Below are positions 57,517 to 64,000 of a stretch of DNA of 64,000 nt, piece after piece. Under the pieces are notes generated by a model. It was not told where the DNA came from. It made no database searches and saw only the letters and a list, made by a program, of their open reading frames with translations. Made by a program: the position numbers and the translations under genes. Source of the DNA: Nitrosopumilus sp. LS_AOA (lineage in GTDB: Archaea; Thermoproteota; Nitrososphaeria; Nitrososphaerales; Nitrosopumilaceae); assembly GCA_001543015.1 (NCBI GenBank), contig LFLC01000025.1, positions 154,567 to 218,566 of the forward strand, read 5' to 3'. The stretch's first letter is position 1. Each line of letters opens with the position of its first letter.

Positions 57517-58058
57517 ATAAGATTAGAATTTCTACAAATTGTGAAAAAAAAGATTTTCAGAAATTATTATTAGGATTAAGTAAGAAAACTTTAGAAGATT
57601 TCACATATTTTGAAAATATAACTAAAAATAATGTAAAAAAAATTATTGTATCAGAACTAAAAGAACAAAAAAAATTGAGGTTTTTTATTTTTATAGATAA
57701 TGAGTTAATTGCCTATAGCTTTTTAGCAAAATTCCCGCGTAAAACAAAAACTCATGTATGTACTTATGGAATAGTTATTGGAGATAAATGGCAAGGAAAA
57801 GGTTTTGGGTATGAAATATGTAAACATATGATAAATGTTGCATGGAAGAAGAAATTTGAGAAGATTTGGTTAACTGCTTATTATGATAATAAATCAGCAG
57901 TAAAAATATATCAAAAACTAGGATTTGAAATTGAGGGAATTTTTATTAATGAAGAAAAAATTTGCGGGAAACCAAGACATGTAGTTAGTATGGGATTATT
58001 TAGGAACAATAAGACCATTAAGAAAACTCGTCAGAAAATTCTCGATACATTGAATTAG
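57513..58058 (+). CDS. GNAT-family N-acetyltransferase
   Basis: A 181-residue acetyl-CoA-dependent acyltransferase. The CoA loop is GDKWQGKGFGYEICKHM, followed by the strand KIWLTAYYDNKSAVKIYQKLGFEIEG typical of RimJ/PseH-like members. It overlaps the preceding gene (ATGA) and the tail of the DegT gene on the other strand (4 nt). In nonulosonate pathways such an enzyme acetylates an amino sugar, and the neighbourhood supports that. Substrate inferred. Confidence 0.85.
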   Translation: MNKIRISTNCEKKDFQKLLLGLSKKTLEDFTYFENITKNNVKKIIVSELKEQKKLRFFIFIDNELIAYSFLAKFPRKTKTHVCTYGIVIGDKWQGKGFGYEICKHMINVAWKKKFEKIWLTAYYDNKSAVKIYQKLGFEIEGIFINEEKICGKPRHVVSMGLFRNNKTIKKTRQKILDTLN

Positions 58059-59146
58059 ATTTTATTACTACATTCAATTACATAATCAGCTTCTTCTTCA
58101 GTCATTTTATTAAAAATTGGCAACATCAAAGCTGTATCAGAAATAATTTCAGTATTGATATGACTTTTATTGTTTAATTCAGGATTTGCGGGTTGGCTAT
58201 GTAATGGAGGCCAAGGTAATTTTGCATCAATTCCATTTTCTTGTAATATTTTGAAATTTTTATCTCGAATTCCTTTATTTGGATAAATTGTAAAAAACAT
58301 CATATTACTATGTCTTACAGAATAGTTAGGATTTTCTTGAAAATTAACATTCTTCAATTCATCCTTGTATTTTTTTGAAATTATTTGTCGATTTGAAAGA
58401 TATCGATCTATTTTTTTAATTTGTTCCAAGCCAATACATGATTGCAAATCTGTAGTTCTAAAATTTGAACCAATCAGATCATGAGAATAATTTTTAGAGT
58501 TACTTCTTCCATGATCTCTAAGTTGTTTAATTCGTTCAGAAATTTTTTCATCATTAGAAGAAACACAGCCTCCTTCAATAGTAGTAATTTGTTTTGCAAT
58601 ATGAAAACTAAATGTTGTTGTATGGTTAAATGAACCAATTTTTTTATTTTTGTATTCTGAACCAAGTGCTTGTGCTGCATCTTCAATTAATGTAAAATTG
58701 TATTTTGATGCAAGTTCTTCAAAAGCATCAATGTCAACAGGTAATCCAGCAATATCAACTACAATTACAAATTTTATGTCATTATTTTTTACTATCTCTT
58801 CTACTTGAACAGGGGAAATATTCAGGGTTTTTTGATCAACATCTGCAGTAATTATTTTAGCACCTAAAAATTTTGGAGATGAAAGAGTAGCAAAAAAAGT
58901 AAAATCAGGAACAAGAACAAGATCACCAGGCTTAAAATTATGTGCTAATAATGCACAAATAATTGCAGATGTACCACTATTAACTACTGAAACATTAGAA
59001 TCTATATAATTAGATAATTCATCTTCAAATTTCTTTGTTAATGGTCCTTGACTATACCAATCACTTTCAACAACTTTATGAATTGCTTGTTTTTCATTCT
59101 CAGAAATATCAGGTTTACTCCAAGGAATATTGAGTTTTTTTGACAT
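58055..59146 (-). CDS. DegT/DnrJ/EryC1-type sugar aminotransferase
   Basis: A 363-residue PLP enzyme that installs an amino group on a keto-sugar nucleotide. It opens IPWSKPDISENEKQAI, and has VNSGTSAIICALLA, FTLIEDAAQALGSEYKNKKIGS (catalytic-site region), FSFHIAKQITTIEGGCVSS with the PLP-Lys, and LRDHGRS. The full family length. It faces the GNAT gene tail to tail. PseC/LegC-type 4-amino sugar synthesis is plausible in this island. Confidence 0.9.
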   Translation of the reverse strand: MSKKLNIPWSKPDISENEKQAIHKVVESDWYSQGPLTKKFEDELSNYIDSNVSVVNSGTSAIICALLAHNFKPGDLVLVPDFTFFATLSSPKFLGAKIITADVDQKTLNISPVQVEEIVKNNDIKFVIVVDIAGLPVDIDAFEELASKYNFTLIEDAAQALGSEYKNKKIGSFNHTTTFSFHIAKQITTIEGGCVSSNDEKISERIKQLRDHGRSNSKNYSHDLIGSNFRTTDLQSCIGLEQIKKIDRYLSNRQIISKKYKDELKNVNFQENPNYSVRHSNMMFFTIYPNKGIRDKNFKILQENGIDAKLPWPPLHSQPANPELNNKSHINTEIISDTALMLPIFNKMTEEEADYVIECSNKI

Positions 59147-59216
59147 ATGGTTTCACAAATGGTTTGTTATAATAGGTTTCAATTTAGTTTTTATATAAAA
59201 TTCTTATAATTATTTT

Positions 59217-59969
59217 ATGATTGGTTGTATTATTCAAGCAAGAATGGGTTCAGATCGATTACCAAATAAAATTTTAAAAAAATTAGATGAAAAAAATACA
59301 ATTTTAGATTATGTCATAAATCAAACAAGGAAAAGTGAAAAATTAGAGACCGTTATTATTGCTACAACTAAATTAAAAGAGGATGATATAATAGAAAATT
59401 TTTGCAGAGAACGAAATATTTTATGTTTTAGAGGGAGTGAAAATGATTTATTGGATAGGTATTATCAGTGTGCAAAAAAATTTTCAATAGATCCAATTGT
59501 TAGAATCACTTCAGATAATCCAGTAGTAGATCCAGAAGTTATTGATTTAGCTATTGAAAAATTTGAAAAAGAAGAATTTGACATGGTTACAACATGTAAT
59601 TTACGAAGTTATCCTTATGGTATATCTGTAGAAGTTTTTTCTTTTAATGCATTAGAAAAATCGTGGAAAGAATCAACTTTACCTTCAGAAAGAGAACACG
59701 TAGTACTGTACATGCAAAAAGAAAATAATGATTTTAAAATATTTAATCTAGTAAATCCGGAAGATTTAACGTACATTAATTGTACAGTAGATAATGATGA
59801 TGATTATGAACTTGTTAGAAAAGTAATTTTTGAAATAAAAGAAAGACCAATTTTAATGAAACATTTAGTTAATTTGTTCAAAAGAAAACCAGAATTATTG
59901 AAAATTAACAAAAACTCAGATCCATATGAAGGACACAAAAGATCTTTCAAAAATGATTTTATTATTTAA
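59217..59969 (+). CDS. Cytidylyltransferase-family protein (SpsF/NeuA-like), copy 1
   Basis: A 250-residue nucleotidyltransferase of the SpsF/CMP-sugar synthetase type. The N-terminal IGCIIQARMGSDRLPNKILKKL holds the nucleotide-binding Arg and Lys residues, and DPIVRITSDNPVVDPEVID carries the acidic metal site. YPYGISVEVFSFNAL and PSEREHVVLYM follow. Near-identical layout to the protein at 60988. Probably activates a sugar acid or heptose-like sugar with CTP; the exact sugar is not known. An epimerase gene on the opposite strand separates the two copies. Confidence 0.82.
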   Translation: MIGCIIQARMGSDRLPNKILKKLDEKNTILDYVINQTRKSEKLETVIIATTKLKEDDIIENFCRERNILCFRGSENDLLDRYYQCAKKFSIDPIVRITSDNPVVDPEVIDLAIEKFEKEEFDMVTTCNLRSYPYGISVEVFSFNALEKSWKESTLPSEREHVVLYMQKENNDFKIFNLVNPEDLTYINCTVDNDDDYELVRKVIFEIKERPILMKHLVNLFKRKPELLKINKNSDPYEGHKRSFKNDFII

Positions 59970-59975
59970 AAAAAA

Positions 59976-60911
59976 TTAGATGTTACCATAAGTTTGGTTT
60001 GGTAAAATTGTATAACATTTTATCAGTTCATCTATTCCAAAATCTAATGAATATTTTGGTTTAAAACCAGTATTTTCAATTTTTTTATTTGAAACAATGT
60101 AATCTCTCTTATCTGGATCTTGTCCAGATGCAGATTCAATAAATGTAAAATCAGAAATATGTTCTTTAATTTTTTTACATAATTCTAATTTTGAAAGATT
60201 TGCATCAGAGAGTCCAACATTATATGATTGGTTTTTCATTTTATCAAAATTTTTCATCCCATGAAGAAAAACTCTAACTACATCTCTAATGTGAATATAA
60301 TTTCTTTGAAAATGGCCTTCAAAAATTTCAAGATATTTTTCTTTGAAAGCTTTTTTTACAAAATCATTCACTAATAGATCAGTTCTCATTCTTGATGAAA
60401 CCCCAAATACAGTAGCTAATCTAAAACTAATAGAATTTTCATCATCAAGAATCAATTTTTCGGAATTAACTTTTGTTTGACCATAAAAAGAAATTGGTCG
60501 CAATGGTGTTTCTTCAGTACAAAATTTTCCTTTTTCACCAATTCCATATCCACTATTAGTACAAGGATACAGAATTTTTTGGTCCTTATGTCTAAGTTTT
60601 AGTAATAATTTAACAGATTCAAAGTTAGTTGATAGGGCATCATCTTTATTTGCATCACAAATTGGAGCTCCTACTAATGCAGCAAGATGAATGATAAAAT
60701 CTTGATTTTTTAGAGATGAAGACATAATTTGTTCATCTATAACATCTCCACGTATAATGTTGAAATTTTCATCATGACAACAATCCAACAAACTGTTTTG
60801 ATTATATCGGAAATTATCTAAAACAGTAACAGAATATCCTTGATTAAGTAAAAATTTAGATAAAACTGAGCCAATATATCCTGCTCCACCAGTAATCAAA
60901 ACATTTTCCAA
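59976..60911 (-). CDS. NAD-dependent sugar epimerase/dehydratase
   Basis: A 311-residue extended SDR. The NAD loop is TGGAGYIGSVL; the catalytic triad comes from CTNSGYGIG and FYGQTKVNSEK (Tyr-x3-Lys); the substrate loop is FQRNYIHIRDVVRVF. Relatives epimerise or dehydrate nucleotide-bound hexoses or heptoses. It lies between two paralogous cytidylyltransferases on the other strand. Specificity unknown. Confidence 0.88.
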   Translation of the reverse strand: MENVLITGGAGYIGSVLSKFLLNQGYSVTVLDNFRYNQNSLLDCCHDENFNIIRGDVIDEQIMSSSLKNQDFIIHLAALVGAPICDANKDDALSTNFESVKLLLKLRHKDQKILYPCTNSGYGIGEKGKFCTEETPLRPISFYGQTKVNSEKLILDDENSISFRLATVFGVSSRMRTDLLVNDFVKKAFKEKYLEIFEGHFQRNYIHIRDVVRVFLHGMKNFDKMKNQSYNVGLSDANLSKLELCKKIKEHISDFTFIESASGQDPDKRDYIVSNKKIENTGFKPKYSLDFGIDELIKCYTILPNQTYGNI

Positions 60912-60987
60912 GATAAAAAACCTAAAAAAATAACATTTGTTTTAATGTTTAGATTTAATAAATACTAGAAAAAATTGTCAAATAATA

Positions 60988-61725
60988 TTGATAGGTTGTA
61001 TAATTCAAGCAAGAATGAACTCTACTAGATTATATGGTAAAGTTCTTAAAAAAATTGATGAAAAAAATTCAGTTTTATATTATGTTTTAAAACAAATTCA
61101 AGAATCCAAACTTATCGATAAGATTGTAGTAGCAACAAGTGAATTAGAAATAGATGATGCAATTGTAAAAGTTGCAAAAAAAATGAATGTTGAAGTATTT
61201 AGAGGTAGTCCAACTGATGTATTAGATAGACATTATCAGTGTGCAAAAAAATATTCTTTTAATACAATAGTAAGAGTAACTTCGGATAATCCACTAAATG
61301 ATCCACAAATAATAGATAAAGCGATAAAGAAAATGATAACTGGGAAATTTGATTGTGTAACAACATCATTATTGCAAACATTCCCAAAAGGAATTCATGT
61401 TGAAGTTATTTCAATGGATGCATTAAAAAAATCATGGAAAAATTCTTCAATTTTATATGAAAGGGAATATGTAACACCATACATATACAATAATAGTAAA
61501 AAATTTAAAATTTATAATTTAATCAATTCAAAAAATCTATCTCATATTAGTTTCACAATTAACAAAAATGATGATCTGAAATTTGTTCGTAAAATAATTT
61601 CAAGAATTCAAAATCGTCCTATTTTGATGAAAGATATACTAAAAGTACTAGAGAAAGAACCAGAATTACTAGAAATTAACAAAAACCATCCTTTTAAAAG
61701 GTCATATTTGAAAATAAAAAAATAG
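60988..61725 (+). CDS. Cytidylyltransferase-family protein (SpsF/NeuA-like), copy 2
   Basis: A 245-residue paralogue of the gene at 59217: IGCIIQARMNSTRLYGKVLKKI, RGSPTDVLDRHYQCAKKY, VRVTSDNPLNDPQIID and FPKGIHVEVI line up with it throughout. TTG start. The stop TAG is directly followed by the ATG of the kinase gene, so they are co-transcribed. The first copy reads SDRLPNK where this one reads STRLYGK at the active loop, so the two may have different sugar substrates. Function inferred as above. Confidence 0.82.
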   Translation: MIGCIIQARMNSTRLYGKVLKKIDEKNSVLYYVLKQIQESKLIDKIVVATSELEIDDAIVKVAKKMNVEVFRGSPTDVLDRHYQCAKKYSFNTIVRVTSDNPLNDPQIIDKAIKKMITGKFDCVTTSLLQTFPKGIHVEVISMDALKKSWKNSSILYEREYVTPYIYNNSKKFKIYNLINSKNLSHISFTINKNDDLKFVRKIISRIQNRPILMKDILKVLEKEPELLEINKNHPFKRSYLKIKK

Positions 61726-62778
61726 ATGGTAAATAAAAATGAGAAAATTCATTGTAGAGTTCCATTAAGAATTAGTTTTGCAGGTGGTGGAACAGATCTT
61801 CCATTTTACTATGAAAAATTTGGTGGAGCTGTAATTGGTTCTACAATTGACAAATTTGCATATTCAACATTAACACCTAATAAATTAAATAAAAATAAAA
61901 TTTTAGTAAGATCTACAGATTACGACATTGAAACAGTTTTAAAAATTAAAGCTAAATTTTTTGATTTACAATACGATGGAAAATTAGATCTTGCAAAAGC
62001 TGTTCTAAATGTAATGAAACCAAAAAAATTAGGTTTTGAAATGATCACTGCAAGTGATTCAGCACCTGGAAGTGGATTAGCATCATCTACGTCAGTTGTT
62101 ACATCTATTGTTGGAGCTCTAAAATCATATATGAAATTGTCATTAACATCATATGAAATAGCTGAATTAGCACATAAAATAGAAAGAAAAGAACTTGAAA
62201 TTAAGGGTGGAGTTCAAGATCAGTATGCGTGTACATTTGGAGGGTTTTATTTTATTGAATTTAAAAAAAATAGTATCATTGTAAATCCATTAAAGATTAG
62301 AAGTGATATTATTCATGAGTTAGAAAGCTGTTTAGTATTAGCAGATACAAATATCTCTCGAGATTCATCAGAAATTCATTCAATTCAGGCAAAATCAAAA
62401 AATGAAAAAACTGTTGATATATTACATGATATGAAAAAACATGCATTCAATATGAAAAGGCAATTACTAAAAGGTAATGTTAAAGACTTTGCCAACGAAT
62501 TGCATGAATCATGGTTAACTAAAAAGAAAATTTCAGATATCATTTCAACAAAAAAAATTGAAAAGATTTATGATAATGCAAGAAAACATGGTGCAATCGG
62601 GGGGAAGTTATTAGGTGCAGGTGGTGGAGGCCATATGCTTTTTTATGCAAATTTAGAAAAAAGAAGAGATCTTGAAAAAAAATTAGTTAAAATGGGTTGT
62701 CAAATAATACCTTTTTGTTTTGAAAATCATGGACTTCAAACTTGGAAAGTAAATGAAAAAGGCGTTAAACCAGGATAA
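61726..62778 (+). CDS. hddA: GHMP-family sugar kinase (heptose-7-phosphate kinase HddA-like)
   Basis: A 350-residue GHMP kinase. The first motif RVPLRISFAGGGTDLPFYYE is typical of D-glycero-alpha-D-manno-heptose 7-phosphate kinase. The ATP loop is SAPGSGLASSTSVVTSIVG and motif 3 is GAGGGGHMLFY. It abuts the cytidylyltransferase gene and precedes a GmhB-like phosphatase, the next step in the GDP-heptose pathway. Fucose and glucuronate kinases share the fold, but the immediate gmhB neighbour favours heptose. Confidence 0.85.
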   Translation: MVNKNEKIHCRVPLRISFAGGGTDLPFYYEKFGGAVIGSTIDKFAYSTLTPNKLNKNKILVRSTDYDIETVLKIKAKFFDLQYDGKLDLAKAVLNVMKPKKLGFEMITASDSAPGSGLASSTSVVTSIVGALKSYMKLSLTSYEIAELAHKIERKELEIKGGVQDQYACTFGGFYFIEFKKNSIIVNPLKIRSDIIHELESCLVLADTNISRDSSEIHSIQAKSKNEKTVDILHDMKKHAFNMKRQLLKGNVKDFANELHESWLTKKKISDIISTKKIEKIYDNARKHGAIGGKLLGAGGGGHMLFYANLEKRRDLEKKLVKMGCQIIPFCFENHGLQTWKVNEKGVKPG

Positions 62779-62809
62779 TATTTTTAAGTAAAATTTTCAA
62801 ATTAATGAA

Positions 62810-63310
62810 ATGGCAATGAAACAAATATTATTTTTAGATAGAGATGGGGTAATTAATGAAAAAAGGAATGATTATGTTAAAAGTGTAAATGAATTTAAAT
62901 TTCTTCCAAATATTTTTGATGCATTAAAAAAAATAAATGATTTAGGAATTTCAATTATAATTATTACCAATCAATCAATTGTTAATAGAAAAATAATTTC
63001 TGAAAATCAATTAAAAGGAATTCATGATTATATGTTAAAAACTATAGAGAAAAATTCATGCAAAATAACTAAAATTTATTATTGTCCACATCATCCAGAT
63101 GAAAAATGTAATTGCAGAAAGCCAAATACAGGAATGATTGAACAGGCTGTAAAAGATTTCAAAATTGATGTATCCAATGCATTGTTAATTGGAGATTCTA
63201 ATTCAGATATACATGCAGCTGATAAAATGAAAATGAAATCAATAAAAATGAAAACTGATGGGAATTTGAATGATTTAGTAGAAGAAATTAAAGGAATATT
63301 TTTTAAATAA
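62810..63310 (+). CDS. gmhB: HAD phosphatase, D-glycero-D-manno-heptose 1,7-bisphosphatase-like (GmhB)
   Basis: A 166-residue HAD-family phosphatase of the histidinol-phosphatase/GmhB branch. The nucleophile loop is FLDRDGVIN, the Thr/Asn loop is IIITNQS, the zinc loop is CPHHPDEKCNCRKP and the last Asp pair is IGDSNSDIHAA. It removes the C7 phosphate from heptose 1,7-bisphosphate. It follows the HddA-like kinase by 31 nt on the same strand. The pair makes heptose-1-phosphate; the matching isomerase (GmhA) and nucleotidyltransferase (HddC) would be expected nearby outside the window. Confidence 0.9.
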   Translation: MAMKQILFLDRDGVINEKRNDYVKSVNEFKFLPNIFDALKKINDLGISIIIITNQSIVNRKIISENQLKGIHDYMLKTIEKNSCKITKIYYCPHHPDEKCNCRKPNTGMIEQAVKDFKIDVSNALLIGDSNSDIHAADKMKMKSIKMKTDGNLNDLVEEIKGIFFK

Positions 63311-63321
63311 TTACAACAAAA

Positions 63322-64000
63322 ATGGAAAATATCATGAAAAAACAATGTCCACTTTGTAAATCTACTAAAATAAATTTTGAACTTGTAGATTATAAAAAAA
63401 ATCAATATTGGAAATGTGATGGTTGTGAATTGTTATTTCAAAATCCAATAACTGAATATTCGTATAACGAAGATTACTGGACAAATGCTATTGATCCAGA
63501 TGGAAATGAAAAAGATCAAACAACAATGAGAGATTTTAAAATAAAAAATTGGTATGGTGATATATCTAATTTTATTAAAAATCAAAAACCAGGTAAAATA
63601 TTTGATATAGGATGTGGATTAGGATTTTTACTTTCAGACATTCAAAATACATGGGAGAAACATGGTTCTGATGCATCAAAGTTTGCAATATCATTTATGG
63701 AAAAAAATTATGAAGAAATAATAATAAATGATTTAGATTTAAAGAAACCGCCACCTGAAAATCTAAGAAATTTTGATGTTGTAATATGTTATCATGTAAT
63801 AGAACACATTGAAGAACCGGATCTTTTTTTTAAACACCTCTCAATGATGGTTAAAAAAAATGGAATTCTTATTGTAGGAACACCAAATGTAGGGTCATAC
63901 GTTGCTAAAAGATTCAAAGGTAATTTTAGATTATTAAGTGTGGGTCATCTAAGTTTGTTTAATAAAAATAATTTAGAAAAATTATTTTCTTCTAATAATT
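63322..64000 (+). CDS. Zinc-binding SAM methyltransferase (partial, runs off the right edge)
   Basis: Starts at ATG 63322, 11 nt after gmhB, and remains open for about 226 codons to the window end. The N-terminal 40 residues hold a zinc-binding set, CPLC near residue 9 and CDGC near 33, as in glycan-associated C-methyltransferases. The SAM loop is IFDIGCGLGFLLSD, followed by VVICYHVIEHIEEPD and GILIVGTPNVGS. The C-terminal part, likely a C-methyltransferase-like domain, is missing. Its place in the glycan island suggests sugar methylation. Acceptor unknown. Confidence 0.8.
   Translation, partial: MENIMKKQCPLCKSTKINFELVDYKKNQYWKCDGCELLFQNPITEYSYNEDYWTNAIDPDGNEKDQTTMRDFKIKNWYGDISNFIKNQKPGKIFDIGCGLGFLLSDIQNTWEKHGSDASKFAISFMEKNYEEIIINDLDLKKPPPENLRNFDVVICYHVIEHIEEPDLFFKHLSMMVKKNGILIVGTPNVGSYVAKRFKGNFRLLSVGHLSLFNKNNLEKLFSSNN

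Noticed and set aside
1..64000. CRISPR arrays, insertion sequences, integrases or prophage
   Set aside because: No regularly spaced repeats, transposase or integrase motifs were seen anywhere in the window.

Overview
The window is a stretch of an AT-rich archaeal chromosome, almost certainly from a marine ammonia-oxidising archaeon of the Nitrosopumilus type (Thaumarchaeota/Nitrososphaerota). The evidence is archaeal/eukaryal informational genes (TFB, aIF5B, L7Ae, S28e, L24e, L37e, an Sm-like protein, archease) together with 4-hydroxybutyryl-CoA dehydratase next to a large ADP-forming acyl-CoA synthetase. That pair is the hallmark of the thaumarchaeal 3-hydroxypropionate/4-hydroxybutyrate carbon-fixation cycle. 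F420-related genes and many short cysteine-rich zinc-ribbon proteins fit the same lineage. Genes are closely packed, often with 4-nt overlaps, many look leaderless, and TTG/GTG starts are common.

Layout. 1-6000: small conserved proteins (DUF72, DedA, VOC), two exported or membrane proteins with recently duplicated internal repeats, archease and a thioredoxin. 6000-10600: a translation operon read leftward (rpl7ae-rps28e-rpl24e-ndk-infB), a hexosamine/hexose phosphomutase and tRNA-Leu. 10600-14300: a purU-like deformylase, a creatininase-family amidohydrolase, Sm-like protein, L37e, a coiled-coil protein and rpiA, all rightward. 14300-23400: a PAS histidine kinase, a cyclic amidohydrolase, a decayed small gene, tRNA-Ala, several zinc-ribbon proteins around TFB, a second thioredoxin and signal peptidase. 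23600-27300: the two carbon-fixation genes. 27300-32600: RNase HI, small membrane proteins, a winged-helix regulator, a radical SAM enzyme and a nitroreductase. 32800-34600: a UbiA-like membrane protein, a chorismate-lyase-like protein and a UbiE-like methyltransferase, which together resemble a quinone-biosynthesis module. 35100-43400: stress protein, tRNA-Val, glycosyltransferase, aspartate kinase, branched-chain aminotransferase, a membrane histidine kinase divergent from a response regulator, and tRNA-Lys. 43400-48350: an SRPBCC protein and the terminal heme-copper oxidase cluster with two cupredoxin domains and a half-size heme A synthase. 48380-55500: histidine phosphatase, F420:NADP reductase-like protein, split-barrel protein, class I aminotransferase, tRNA-Arg, SDR, a DUF59-PqqD-like fusion and an MtnA-family isomerase. 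55560-64000: a surface-glycan island carrying nonulosonic-acid and D-glycero-D-manno-heptose genes; it runs off the right edge.

Besides proteins, four or five intergenic stretches can be folded by eye into strong RNA-like structures (371-474, about 16980-17180, 20168-20265, 23436-23584, 38755-38848). They stand out against the AT-rich background and match no family that I recognise. Five tRNA genes are present (Leu-TAG, Ala-CGC, Val-TAC, Lys-CTT, Arg-TCG). I saw no rRNA, CRISPR array, insertion sequence or integrase. All functional calls come from reading motifs; no database search was possible.
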